Origin: Glycomyces luteolus
GTDB lineage: Bacteria > Actinomycetota > Actinomycetes > Mycobacteriales > Micromonosporaceae
Direction of reading: 5' to 3'
DNA length: 64,000 nucleotides
Assembly (NCBI RefSeq): GCF_027622875.1
Contig: NZ_JAPZVP010000003.1
Coordinates: 68,627 to 132,626 of the forward strand
The notes beneath the pieces were generated by a model, which made no database searches, had not been told where the DNA came from, and was given only the letters and a program-made list of their open reading frames with translations. The translations under genes and the position numbers were made by a program. Below are positions 43,733-52,581 of the stretch, piece after piece; position 1 is the stretch's first letter, and each line of letters begins with the position of its first letter.

Positions 43733-45169
43733 ATGGCGATCCTCTCGACCGGCGGTTCGAACCGCCGCAGTTTCCTGCGCCGCGGCGCCGCCGCCGCCGG
43801 CGCGAGCCTCTTCGCGGTCGCCGCGATGGAGGGGCTCTCGATCCGCGCGGCCCACGCGAAGGACGGCGAGAAGGACCGCGACTGCCCCGACAACGGCGGT
43901 TACGGCGAGCTGCGCGAGCTCACGCGCGCCGACCCGGAGACCGGGTTCGAGCAGACCCTGTGGCTCCCCGAAGGCTTCGACTTCAAGGTGTTCGCGCTGG
44001 CCGCGTCGCCGATGCGGGACGGCTTCCGCACGCCGCTCGCGCACGACGGCATGGCCTGCTTCCCGACCGGGCGGCGCGGCGAATGGCGCCTCGTGCGCAA
44101 CCACGAGGAGCGCAACGAGCCCGGCGTCGGCATCCCGGCCGGAAGCCCCGAGCACCGCTACGACGCGCTCGCGGGCGGCGGCACGACCACGATGAGCGTC
44201 CGCTGGGACGACGGCGAGCCGCACTTCACGGAGGCCTGGCAGTCGCTGTCGGGCACGATCGTCAACTGCGCCGGCGGGCCCACCCCCTGGGGTTCGTGGC
44301 TCTCGTGCGAGGAGACGACGGCGGGCACGGGCGCCGGCTGGGCGGCCGAGCACGGGTACGTGTTCGAAGTGCCGTCCGCCGAGAACGGCGAGACGGTTCC
44401 GGTGCCGCTCAAGGAGATGGGCCGGTTCGTGCACGAGGCCGTGGCCGTGGACCCGCGCTCGGGCGTGGTCTACGAGACCGAGGACCAGAACACGTCCGGG
44501 TTCTACCGGTTCCTGCCGAACGTGCCCGGCGACCTCGCCGAGGGCGGGCAGCTGCAGATGCTCAAGATCGCGGACGAGTGGAACTACGACACCCGCACCG
44601 GCCAGCGCGCCGGGAGGGGCCTGTACGTGGAGTGGGTGGACATCGAGGACCCGGATCCGGCCGATGCCGAGGAGGACCCGCTCGCCGTGTTCAACCAGGG
44701 CTGGGCGCGGGGAGCGGCGGTCTTCGGGCGGCTCGAGGGCTGCTTCTACGGCGACGGCGCGGTCTACATCGCGTCCACTTCGGGTGGTGACGAGGGCGAG
44801 GGCCAGCTGTGGGAGTACCGGCCGCGCGGCCACAAGGGCGGCACGATCAAGCTGGTGTTCGAATCGCCCGACGCGGAGCTCCTGTCCTATCCGGACAACA
44901 TCACGGTCTCGCCGGGCGGGAACCTGATCCTGTGCGAGGACACGAGCCGCGACCTGCCCGCGATGCGGGGCCTGACGCGCGACGGCGAGATCTTCCCGCT
45001 GGTCTACCACGAGGGCAAGACGGAGTGGTGCGGCGCGACGTTCTCGCCTGACGGCAAGGTGCTGTTCGCGAACATGCAGGGCGCGACGCGGGGCCTGCTG
45101 GGCGATCCGGCGCTGGAGCCCGGCCGGACGGTCGCGATCTGGGGGCCCTGGAGCAAGGGCGTCCTCTAG
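43733..45169 (+). CDS. phoX: PhoX-family Tat-exported alkaline phosphatase
   Basis: The 478-residue protein has a twin-arginine signal (N10-R11-R12-S-F-L-R-R followed by a hydrophobic stretch and an AxA cleavage site at about residue 44). The mature part is a PhoX/DUF839 propeller with CAGGPTPWGSWLSCEETT, RFVHEAVAVDP, YETEDQNTSGFYRF and AYHEGKTE-like ligands that bind iron and calcium. It releases phosphate from esters outside the cell. ATG 43733 follows AAGGAG. A PHO box at 43622 and a long terminator at 45187 frame it as a single-gene unit of the phosphate-starvation response. Confidence 0.93.
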   Translation: MAILSTGGSNRRSFLRRGAAAAGASLFAVAAMEGLSIRAAHAKDGEKDRDCPDNGGYGELRELTRADPETGFEQTLWLPEGFDFKVFALAASPMRDGFRTPLAHDGMACFPTGRRGEWRLVRNHEERNEPGVGIPAGSPEHRYDALAGGGTTTMSVRWDDGEPHFTEAWQSLSGTIVNCAGGPTPWGSWLSCEETTAGTGAGWAAEHGYVFEVPSAENGETVPVPLKEMGRFVHEAVAVDPRSGVVYETEDQNTSGFYRFLPNVPGDLAEGGQLQMLKIADEWNYDTRTGQRAGRGLYVEWVDIEDPDPADAEEDPLAVFNQGWARGAAVFGRLEGCFYGDGAVYIASTSGGDEGEGQLWEYRPRGHKGGTIKLVFESPDAELLSYPDNITVSPGGNLILCEDTSRDLPAMRGLTRDGEIFPLVYHEGKTEWCGATFSPDGKVLFANMQGATRGLLGDPALEPGRTVAIWGPWSKGVL

Positions 45170-45186
45170 GACTGATCCTCCCGAGT

Positions 45187-45233
45187 GGCGAATCCGGCTG
45201 CGCACATCGTCCCCGTGCGCGGCCGGATTCGCC
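45187..45233 (+). terminator. Terminator after phoX
   Basis: GGCGAATCCGGC (45187) pairs exactly with GCCGGATTCGCC (45222) around an inner GCGCAC/GTGCGC stem, followed by TTATCC. Confidence 0.85.
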
Positions 45234-45243
45234 TTATCCGGCT

Positions 45244-45542
45244 GTGAGGGACGATGCCGGGCGTCTGACCGACCTCCTCGACGCAGCGGAGAAGATCGCG
45301 CGGAGGGTCGCCGAGGGACGGGACGCATTCTGGCGACCGTCCACCTGATCCTGATCCTCGGCGAAGCCGTGAACCGCCTCTCCCCGGAGGTCACCGGGGC
45401 GCACCCGGAAATTCCTCGGCGTCAGATCGTCGCGCGAAACCGGGTCGTTCACAGCTACTTCGATGTCGATCTCCGCCTTCCTGGGTTTTGCCGTGCCTCG
45501 GCGGGGTACCGGCTTCCGGCAACGGATTTCACCATGCGATGA
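45244..45542 (+). pseudogene. Decayed HepT-like (DUF86) toxin gene
   Basis: Frame 1 from GTG 45244 encodes RDDAGRLTDLLDAAEKIARRV and then EGRDAFWRP before a stop, which matches the N-terminal half of HepT. A different frame from about 45327 encodes ILGEAVNRLSPEVTGAHPEIP and RRQIVARNRVVHSYFDV, containing the HepT active-site motif R-x4-H-x-Y (RNRVVHSY). Bases between the halves are missing and the C-terminus is shortened, so the gene is dead. No MntA antitoxin partner gene is next to it. Confidence 0.75.
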
Positions 45543-45577
45543 ATTCATGGTACGGTGAATTCGTCAACCGTTGAATT
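45540..45577. promoter_or_regulatory. Three TGAATT repeats at 16-bp spacing before the ABC operon
   Basis: TGAATT occurs at 45540, 45556 and 45572, exactly 16 bp apart. The first two are centred on palindromes ATGAATTCAT and GTGAATTCGT. They overlap the promoter region of the ABC-2 operon and are a plausible operator for the TetR protein encoded at its end. Confidence 0.5.
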
Positions 45578-45591
45578 ATTGGAGGCTCCGA

Positions 45592-46338
45592 ATGCCACCG
45601 AACGCGACCGCCAGCACCCCCGCGACCGCCATCGCGGTCGACGACCTCGTCGTCCACCGCGGCGGGCAGCCGGTCCTCAACAGCGTCTCCACCCGCATCG
45701 CCGCCGGGTCCGTCACCGGCCTGCTCGGCCCCTCGGGCTCGGGCAAGACCACGTTCATCCGCGCGATCGTCGGCACCCAGAAAGTGCGGTCCGGCACTGT
45801 CGAGGTGCTCGGCCACCCGGCCGGGACGAAGCCGCTGCGCCGCCGCGTCGCCTACGTGACGCAGGACGCCTCGATCTACCCCGACCTTTCGGTCAAGGCC
45901 AACGTCGCCTACTTCGCGGCCCTCTACGGCCGCAGCCGATCCGAGGCCATGACCGCCATCGAGCGGGTCGGCATGGGCGACCACGCGCACAAGCTCGCCG
46001 CGAACCTTTCCGGCGGCCAGAAGACCCGCACCTCGCTCGCGTGCGCGCTCGTCATCGAACCCGAGGTGCTCGTGCTCGACGAGCCGACCGTCGGCCTCGA
46101 CCCGGTGATCCGCGAGGAGCTGTGGGACCAGTTCCGCACCCTCGCGAAGCAGGGGGCGACGCTGCTCGTCTCCAGCCACGTGATGGACGAGGCCGACCGC
46201 TGCGACCGGCTCCTGCTGCTGCGCGAGGGCCGCTTCATCGCCGACGACACCCCCGCCGACCTGCGCGCCTCCACCGGCACCGCGAACCTCGAAGCGGCGT
46301 TCCTCCACCTCATCCGCGAACTCGAGAAGGCGAACTGA
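45592..46338 (+). CDS. ABC-2 exporter ATP-binding protein
   Basis: The 248-residue protein has Walker A (GLLGPSGSGKTTF), Q-loop, signature LSGGQKTRTSLA, Walker B LVLDEPTVGLDP and switch histidine SSHVMDEADRC, all intact. The N-terminus has a poorly conserved 15-residue extension. It energises the permease encoded two bases later. ATG 45592 has GGAGG 5-6 bp upstream, in preference to a TTG at 45571. The operon ABC-permease-TetR and the operator-like repeats suggest a drug or toxic-metabolite exporter under local repression. Confidence 0.9.
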   Translation: MPPNATASTPATAIAVDDLVVHRGGQPVLNSVSTRIAAGSVTGLLGPSGSGKTTFIRAIVGTQKVRSGTVEVLGHPAGTKPLRRRVAYVTQDASIYPDLSVKANVAYFAALYGRSRSEAMTAIERVGMGDHAHKLAANLSGGQKTRTSLACALVIEPEVLVLDEPTVGLDPVIREELWDQFRTLAKQGATLLVSSHVMDEADRCDRLLLLREGRFIADDTPADLRASTGTANLEAAFLHLIRELEKAN

Positions 46339-46339
46339 C

Positions 46340-47077
46340 ATGTCGCTGCGCATCACCTTCATCACCGCCGGGCGCATCCTCCGGCAGCTGCTGGGCGACC
46401 GCCGCACCGTGGTGCTCATCCTGGCCGTACCGAGCCTGATGATCGCGCTCATCAGCGCCATCATGGACGCCGCGCCGGAGGCCTTCAACTCGGTCGGGCT
46501 GATCCTGCTGGCGTTCTTCCCGTTCATGATGATGTTCATGATCACCTCGATCACGCTGCTGCGAGAGCGCACCGGCGGGACGCTGGAGCGGCTCATGACG
46601 ACGCCGACCGGGAAGCTCGACCTGGTCGGCGGCTACGCGATCGCGTTCGGTGTGGCGGCCGCGAGCCAGACCGCCATCGCCGCCTCGGTCGCGTACCTCT
46701 TCCTCGGCCTGGAGACGGCGGGTCCGGCGTGGGCGGTGTTCCTCATCGCGATCATCGCCTCGCTGTTCGGGATGGCGCTGGGGCTCTTCGTCTCCGCGTT
46801 CGCCACCACCGAGTTCCAGGCGATCCAGTTCATGCCCGTGTTCGTCGTCCCGCAGCTCCTGCTGTGCGGCCTGATCTGGCCGCGCGACCAGATGGCCGGC
46901 TGGCTGCAGGGGGTCTCGGACGCGCTGCCGATCACCTACGCGGTCAAGGCGCTCACCGAAGTGCAGGTCAACGCCGAGATCACGTCCGCGATGTGGGGTG
47001 ACGTCGCGGTCGTGGCCGCTGCGGCGCTCGTCGCAACCGCCCTCGGAGCCGCGACGCTGCGGCGGCGCACGAACTAG
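46340..47077 (+). CDS. ABC-2-type permease
   Basis: The 245-residue protein has six membrane helices in the ABC-2 order: one near residues 24-45, a pair around 55-75 (FFPFMMMFMITSITLLRERTGGTLERLMTTP with the cytoplasmic coupling helix), then SLFGMALGLFVSAFATTEFQAIQFMPVFVVPQLLLCGLIWPRDQMAGWLQ. It forms the channel with the preceding ATPase. The gap between the two genes is one base, so expression is coupled. Substrate unknown. Confidence 0.9.
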   Translation: MSLRITFITAGRILRQLLGDRRTVVLILAVPSLMIALISAIMDAAPEAFNSVGLILLAFFPFMMMFMITSITLLRERTGGTLERLMTTPTGKLDLVGGYAIAFGVAAASQTAIAASVAYLFLGLETAGPAWAVFLIAIIASLFGMALGLFVSAFATTEFQAIQFMPVFVVPQLLLCGLIWPRDQMAGWLQGVSDALPITYAVKALTEVQVNAEITSAMWGDVAVVAAAALVATALGAATLRRRTN

Positions 47078-47086
47078 GGTTCACCC

Positions 47087-47701
47087 GTGGCCAGAACGAA
47101 GCGCGCCGGAAGGCGGTCAGGCAATCCCGACACGAGAGCCGAGATCCTGGCCGCCGCCCGGCGGCTGTTCGCCGAGGAGGGCTTCGAATCGGTCTCCATG
47201 CGGCGCATCGCTTCTGAGGCCGAGGTGGACCCGTCGCTGATCCACCACTACTTCGGTTCGAAGGACGACCTGTTCCTCGCCGCGATCGAACTGCCGCTGG
47301 ACCCGGCCCCGGAGGTCGCGGCCGTCCTGAAGGCGGGCGGGGTCGAGGGCGCGGGAGAGCGGCTCATGCACGCGTTCGTGAGCATCTGGGACGGCCCCCA
47401 CCAGGACAAGCTCCTCGCTGTGGTGCGCACGAGCCTGTCGAAGCCCGCGATGTCGTTCGTGCTGCGGCAGCTCTTCGAGCACCGGATCGTCAAGACGGTG
47501 GAGAGCGTCCTGGGCGGCGAGGTCGACCGCATTCCCGTGCGCGCCAGCTTCATCGCCAGCCAGGTGTTCGGGCTCGTGGTGGCCCGGTACATCCTCAAGC
47601 TCGAGCCGGTCGCGTCCCTGAGCGCCGACCAGCTCGCCGAGACGATCGGGCCGACCATCGACCGGTACCTCACGATGCCGGTGGACCAGTTCGAAACATG
47701 A
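47087..47701 (+). CDS. TetR-family regulator of the ABC-2 operon
   Basis: The 204-residue protein has the TetR helix-turn-helix at about residues 35-58 (SMRRIASEAEVDPSLIHHYFGSKDDLFLAAI) and a helical ligand domain of the TetR_C subtype (HQDKLLAVVRTSLSKPAM). It starts at GTG 47087, nine bases after the permease, as third gene of the operon. Probably represses its own operon through the TGAATT repeats. Confidence 0.88.
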   Translation: MARTKRAGRRSGNPDTRAEILAAARRLFAEEGFESVSMRRIASEAEVDPSLIHHYFGSKDDLFLAAIELPLDPAPEVAAVLKAGGVEGAGERLMHAFVSIWDGPHQDKLLAVVRTSLSKPAMSFVLRQLFEHRIVKTVESVLGGEVDRIPVRASFIASQVFGLVVARYILKLEPVASLSADQLAETIGPTIDRYLTMPVDQFET

Positions 47702-47741
47702 GCGGAAGGAGCCCTTCGCGGGCCGCCCCTAGACTGGTCGC

Positions 47742-48758
47742 ATGCCGATCGTCGACAGCGCCATCTACCGCAAGGGCGTGCGCGAGTCGCACCACGTGAC
47801 CCTCGACCAGACCTTCGAGGACCTCCACGAGCACGGCGGCTTCGCCTGGATCGGGCTCTACCGGCCGACCGAGGCCGAGCTCGCCGCCGTCGCCGAGGAG
47901 TTCGAGCTGCACCACCTCGCGATCCACAACGCCACCATCGGGCACCAGCGCCCGAAGCTGGAGCGCTTCGGCGACAGCACCTTCGTGGCCCTGCGCCCCG
48001 CCCGCTATCTCGAGGAGACCGAGCAGGTCGAGTTCGGCGAAGTGCACCTGTTCATCGGCCCGAACTTCGCGATCACCGTCCGCCATGCCGAGTCCCCCGA
48101 CCTCGCGCAGGTCCGCCGGCGGCTCGAAGCCGACCCGGAGCTGCTGGCACTCGGGCCGCAGGCGGTCCTCTACGCGGTGCTCGACGTGATCGTGGACGGC
48201 TACAACCCGGTCGTCGACGGCATGGAGGACGACATCGACGAGATCGAGGACGAGCTGTTCTCCGGCGATCCCGACGTCGCCCGGCGCATCTACGAGCTCG
48301 CCCGCGAGGCCATGGCGTTCCAGCGGGCCACCCATCCGCTCGTGCGGATCTTCCGCTCCCTGGAGGCCGGGTACGACAAGTTCGACGTCGACATCGAGCT
48401 GCGCCGCGACATGCGGGACGTGCTCGACCACGTGCTGCGCATCGTCGAACGCGCCGACACCTTCCGGGCCCTGCTGGAGAACGCGCTCACCGTGCACTCG
48501 ACCCTGGTCACGCAGGCGCAGAACGAGGAGATGCGGCAGCTCTCCCACGCGAGCATCGAGCAGGGCGACCAGGTCAAGAAGATCTCGTCCTGGGCGGCGA
48601 TCATGTTCACGCCGGGCCTCGTGGCCGGGGTCTACGGCATGAACTTCACGCACATGCCCGAGCTCTCGTGGGTCCTCGGCTACCCGATGGCGATGGGGCT
48701 GATGCTGCTCTCGGCCGGGCTGCTGTACGTGGTCTTCAAGCGCCACAACTGGCTTTAA
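47742..48758 (+). CDS. corA: CorA-type magnesium/cobalt channel
   Basis: The 338-residue protein has the CorA alpha/beta N-terminal domain, the long stalk helix, and two C-terminal helices with the selectivity signature YGMNF (GVYGMNFTHMPE). The C-terminus is basic (KRHNWL). It conducts Mg2+ and possibly Co2+ or Ni2+. TAGACT lies 6 bp upstream of ATG 47742 (leaderless). With mgtE at 13185 the window has two unrelated Mg2+ systems. The stop TAA overlaps the stop of the convergent VIT-family gene. Confidence 0.93.
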   Translation: MPIVDSAIYRKGVRESHHVTLDQTFEDLHEHGGFAWIGLYRPTEAELAAVAEEFELHHLAIHNATIGHQRPKLERFGDSTFVALRPARYLEETEQVEFGEVHLFIGPNFAITVRHAESPDLAQVRRRLEADPELLALGPQAVLYAVLDVIVDGYNPVVDGMEDDIDEIEDELFSGDPDVARRIYELAREAMAFQRATHPLVRIFRSLEAGYDKFDVDIELRRDMRDVLDHVLRIVERADTFRALLENALTVHSTLVTQAQNEEMRQLSHASIEQGDQVKKISSWAAIMFTPGLVAGVYGMNFTHMPELSWVLGYPMAMGLMLLSAGLLYVVFKRHNWL

Positions 48759-49495
48759 GCCGTGGCGATGTCGAACGCGGAGCCGATCGCGTAGGTCGCG
48801 ACCATCGTCGCCGCGCCGACCCCCATGACCCGCAGCATCGCCCTGCCGGTCGGCGCGCCGCCGAGCCTGGCGGAGGTGAAGCCGGTGAGCGCCAGCGCCG
48901 CGATCACCGCGATCGCGCAGCCGATCACGCGGATGCCCGCGGGCAGCAGGGTGATCGCGAGCAGCGGGAGCAGCGCGCCGCACGTGAACGCGAGGAACGA
49001 GGAGAGCGCGGCCTGCCAGGGGTTGGTGAGCTCGTCGGGGTCGAGGCCGTATTCGACCACGGCGTGGGCCCGCAGCGGGTTGCGCTTGGACAGCTCGCGG
49101 GCCGCGTTCTGGGCGGTCTCATCGGAGAGGCCGCGGTCGCGCAGGCTCGTCGCGAGTTCGGCCTCGGCGTCCTCGGGCCGCTCGTCGAGTTCGCGCCGCT
49201 CGGCCTCGACGAGGCTCGCCTCGGTGTCGCGCTGGGTCGAGACCGAGGTGTACTCGCCGCCGGCCATCGAGAACGCGCCCGCGACCAGCCCGGCGACGCC
49301 GGAGACGAGGATCGTGGACCGGTCGGAGGTGGCACCGGCGACGCCGATGACGATCCCCGCGACCGAGACGATGCCGTCGTTCGCGCCGAGCACGCCCGCC
49401 CGGAGCCAGTTGAGCCGGTTGCCGATCGAACCGGGACCGCCGCCGTCGTGCATCCCGGGTTCGTGCTCGTGGTCGTCGTGTCCGCTCTGCACCAT
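48755..49495 (-). CDS. VIT1/CCC1-family iron/manganese transporter
   Basis: The 246-residue protein has a histidine-rich N-terminus (SGHDDHEHEPGMHDGGG), the VIT signature LNWLRAGVLGANDGIVSVAG, two helices, a cytoplasmic metal-binding region (EAELATSLRDRGLSDETAQNAARELS) and three further helices. It exports Fe2+ or Mn2+ from the cytoplasm. ATG 49495 is preferred; the frame is open to 49612. It ends tail-to-tail with corA with overlapping stop codons (48755-48758). Confidence 0.85.
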   Translation of the reverse strand: MVQSGHDDHEHEPGMHDGGGPGSIGNRLNWLRAGVLGANDGIVSVAGIVIGVAGATSDRSTILVSGVAGLVAGAFSMAGGEYTSVSTQRDTEASLVEAERRELDERPEDAEAELATSLRDRGLSDETAQNAARELSKRNPLRAHAVVEYGLDPDELTNPWQAALSSFLAFTCGALLPLLAITLLPAGIRVIGCAIAVIAALALTGFTSARLGGAPTGRAMLRVMGVGAATMVATYAIGSAFDIATA

Positions 49496-49673
49496 CACGA
49501 TTTCCAGTGAACCACAAGGTTGCACGCGGTGGGAGTTCTCACAGGAGACCGGAAATTGCGGAGGCTTGGGGGAATTGTCCGGCGCAGGACCGCGACGCTC
49601 TGTAATGGACACTTCCGCTGGTTGACGACTACCGCTATTGTCGGCACTCCCTCCGAAACGAAGGGGCTCTTCG

Positions 49674-52124
49674 ATGAGCGATCCCGCTGACTCCCCAGCT
49701 CCGCGGCCCGAGAACGCCGAAGCGACTCGAGACGAGACGCCGAGTGATCCACCCCAGGACCCGGCACCGGCCGAACCGCACGGGCCTGAGACGCCGATGG
49801 GCGATTCCCGGCCCGACGCCGAGCCGGCACCCGCACAGCAGCCTTCCCCCGAGTCCGGAACGGTTCCCGTGCAAGCGCCCGAACCCGAAGCATCACCGGA
49901 CGCCGCCTCCGGTACCCCTAAGGCCGAGCCCGCTCCCGCGCAGGCCGCCGCGTCGCCCGCACCGAGCGTCGGCGCCCAGGTGACGCGAGCGCCCGCAGCG
50001 GTCCCCGCGCCGCCCCGGCCGCAGCCTCCCGCCGCGCCGCTGACCGCCGCCGAATACCAGCGGCAGGCCGCCTACTACCACCAGCAGATGAACCAGCAGC
50101 GGTACACGCCGCCGCCCAACCCGCGATGGCATCGGCCCGGGGAGATCCCCAAGCCGGCCATCGTGGTCCTGGTCATCGCCGTCGCCCTGTTCGGCGGCTG
50201 GGCCGCGTTCCACTCCACCGGCGTCGGCATCGGCCTGTCGCTCACCGGCATCGCCCTGCTGGCGATCCCGCTGGCCGCCGGCGACACCCGGGACCTGGTG
50301 CCGCGGCTGCCGGGCGCGATCCTGGTCGCCGCCCTCTGGTCGGTCCCCGCGATCCGCGACGCCGGCTGGGTCGTGTTCCTGTGCACGTCCGCCGCGTTCC
50401 TCCTGACGCCGCTGGTGCTCGCCCGGCAGGTGCGGTTCAGCGGCACCGCCGTCATGCTGCTCCAGGGCTGGCTCGAAGGCCTCGCCGAATCGTTCCGCTG
50501 GGCCAAGCGCGGCCGCAGCGCGGGCAAGGACGGCAATGGCGAGGGCAACGCCACCGGCATGCGCAACCTGTGGGTCGTGCTCATCACCGCCGCGCTGCTC
50601 CTCGTCTTCGGCGGGCTCTTCGCCGCCGCCGACAGCACGTTCGCCGACCTCATCGTGCGGCTCATGCCCGAGGTCAACGCGGGCGAGTTCATCCTGCGGA
50701 TCCTCCTCGCCGCGATCCTGTTCCCCATGGCGCTCACGTGGGCCTACACCGCGGTCGCGAAGCCGAGCTTCGACTCCGTGCAGCCCGAGGGCGAGCACCG
50801 CACGGTCTCGCGCTTCGAGCTCTCGATCCCGCTGGGCGCGTTGAACCTCCTGTTCGTCGCGTTCATCGCGGTGCAGCTGCGGGTGTTCCTCGGCGGCGAG
50901 GACTACGTCATGGAGACCGCCGGGCTCACCTTCGCCGAATACGCCCGCAAGGGCTTCTGGCAGTTGAGCTTCGTCGCGGCGCTGTCCCTCGGGGTCATCG
51001 CCGTCGCGGCCTGGCTCGCGCCGAAGCGCGCGAAGGCCGACCGGCTGGCGGCCCGCATCCTGCTCGGCACCCTCTGCGCCCTGTCCATGGTGGTCATCGC
51101 CTCGGCGCTGTACCGCATGTTCACGTACGCCGACACGTACGGCCTCACCCGGATGCGAGTGTGGATCTTCACCGTCGAGATCTGGCTCGCGGTCCTGTTC
51201 GCGATGGTCATCGTCTGCTGCTGGAAGCTGCGGGCCACGTGGCTGCCGCGCGCCGTGCTCGCCTCGGGCGCGCTGGCGCTCCTCGGTCTGGCCGCCGCGA
51301 ACCCGGACGCGCTCATCGCCCGCTACAACCTCGAGCACGACCACACGCTCGACCTCGACTACCTGGAGGACCTCTCCGACGACGCGGTGCCCGAGTTCGC
51401 CTCGCTCCCCGATGAGGATCTCGACTGCATGCTCGACGACCCGGTCGAGCGCGACCTCATGGCCTGGAACCTCGGCCACCAGCGCGCGGCGGGGCTCCTG
51501 GAGGAGCACGAGGAGCACGAGGAGCACTCGGACTACTGCGACTGGGGCGACGACCGGTACATGGGCGCGGAGGAGTTCGGCGACCCGCCGCCCGAGGACC
51601 TCCAGGAGACCGAGGACGCACAGGAGACCGTCGGGGCGGACGACGCGGCAGCGCCGCCCGCCGCCGCGTTCTTCCAGGTCGAGACCTGCGATGCGCTCGA
51701 CGCCACCTCGACGAGCGAGTGGTTCGGCAGCGAGGTGGACGAACTCGGTCTCGAGCCCGGCGCCTCGGACGCGTTCCTCTCCGAGGAGCCTCCGGTGACG
51801 GCATGGCTCTCCTGCGGGTACTTCAACAGCGGCGTCACCATCGAAGGGCAGCTCCGGTACACGGAGTCCTCAGCGGCCGCGAGCGGCCACATCGCGGACG
51901 CCGTCGACGCCTACTCCGGCGGCGACTGGCTCGTCCAGGAGCGCTCGGACGGCTATTGCCTCTCGTACGGCGACGGCGCCGAGCGCCAGTTCCAGTACTA
52001 CCGCGCCAGCGGGAACCTGGTGTTCTACGCGCTGGTCACGGGCGTCTCGCGGGACGTGGTGTCCGAGGCCGCCGCCGACGAGCTGACCGACCAGATGGAA
52101 GGCCTGTACGGGACGTTCGCCTGA
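49674..52124 (+). CDS. Large DUF4173-type membrane protein
   Basis: The 816-residue protein has a 170-residue disordered N-terminus rich in Pro, Ala and Glu, then about eleven membrane helices with DUF4173/4153 signatures (FAAADSTFADLIVR, RMFTYADTYGLTRMRVWIFTVEIWLA), then an acidic cytoplasmic or extracellular tail with a short EEHEEHEEH repeat (about residue 611) and a C-terminal 150-residue domain with three cysteines. Such proteins are common in actinobacteria and have no known role; the acidic histidine repeat could bind metal. ATG 49674 follows AAGGGG by 8 bp. Confidence 0.75.
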   Translation: MSDPADSPAPRPENAEATRDETPSDPPQDPAPAEPHGPETPMGDSRPDAEPAPAQQPSPESGTVPVQAPEPEASPDAASGTPKAEPAPAQAAASPAPSVGAQVTRAPAAVPAPPRPQPPAAPLTAAEYQRQAAYYHQQMNQQRYTPPPNPRWHRPGEIPKPAIVVLVIAVALFGGWAAFHSTGVGIGLSLTGIALLAIPLAAGDTRDLVPRLPGAILVAALWSVPAIRDAGWVVFLCTSAAFLLTPLVLARQVRFSGTAVMLLQGWLEGLAESFRWAKRGRSAGKDGNGEGNATGMRNLWVVLITAALLLVFGGLFAAADSTFADLIVRLMPEVNAGEFILRILLAAILFPMALTWAYTAVAKPSFDSVQPEGEHRTVSRFELSIPLGALNLLFVAFIAVQLRVFLGGEDYVMETAGLTFAEYARKGFWQLSFVAALSLGVIAVAAWLAPKRAKADRLAARILLGTLCALSMVVIASALYRMFTYADTYGLTRMRVWIFTVEIWLAVLFAMVIVCCWKLRATWLPRAVLASGALALLGLAAANPDALIARYNLEHDHTLDLDYLEDLSDDAVPEFASLPDEDLDCMLDDPVERDLMAWNLGHQRAAGLLEEHEEHEEHSDYCDWGDDRYMGAEEFGDPPPEDLQETEDAQETVGADDAAAPPAAAFFQVETCDALDATSTSEWFGSEVDELGLEPGASDAFLSEEPPVTAWLSCGYFNSGVTIEGQLRYTESSAAASGHIADAVDAYSGGDWLVQERSDGYCLSYGDGAERQFQYYRASGNLVFYALVTGVSRDVVSEAAADELTDQMEGLYGTFA

Positions 52125-52142
52125 CGGAATGTCGTCACCCTG

Positions 52143-52176
52143 GGCGGCGCGGCGGCCACTGAGCTGCCGCGCCGCC
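52143..52176. terminator. 11-bp-stem terminator after the DUF4173 gene
   Basis: GGCGGCGCGGC and GCCGCGCCGCC are exact complements separated by 12 bases, starting 19 bp past the stop. Confidence 0.75.
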
Positions 52177-52179
52177 ACG

Positions 52180-52581
52180 ATCTTCAAGGCTTTCGGCCCC
52201 GAGGCGGATTTCGGCGGCTCGGACTGGCAGCCCATGATCGACGGTCTCTGGAAGAAGACCTTCGGCGACGCCGAGCGCTCGGACCCTGAAACCGTCGAGG
52301 CGGCCTACCGCCGCTACCTCGACCGGGTGCGCGAGACGATCCCCGCATCGCGGCTCGTCGAATTCGAGACCGGCGCGGGCTAGCAGCCGCTGTGCGACGC
52401 GCTCGGCCTGCCGATCCCGGACGAGCCGTTCCCCCACCTGAACTCGACCGCCGAGTTCAACAGCCGGACGGCCGAAGAGCTGACCGCGGCGTCGGCCGAG
52501 GCCGAGCAGTCCTCAGCAGAGCGTCAGCCGCGGAGCCGCTCGGCGGCTTCGCGGCTCGCCTCCATCGCGAACCGCGCGTAG
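52180..52581 (+). pseudogene. Sulfotransferase-family pseudogene (C-terminal half)
   Basis: The in-frame translation IFKAFGPEADFGGSDWQPM...YRRYLDRVRETIPASRLVEFETGAG, then an amber stop (52381), then QPLCDALGLPIPDEPFPHLNS matches the C-terminal half of the actinobacterial sulfotransferase family. The stop replaces the Trp of the conserved GW-PL segment (TGG to TAG). The N-terminal PAPS-binding half is absent. The remnant runs into the 3' end of the convergent MetE-like gene. Confidence 0.75.
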
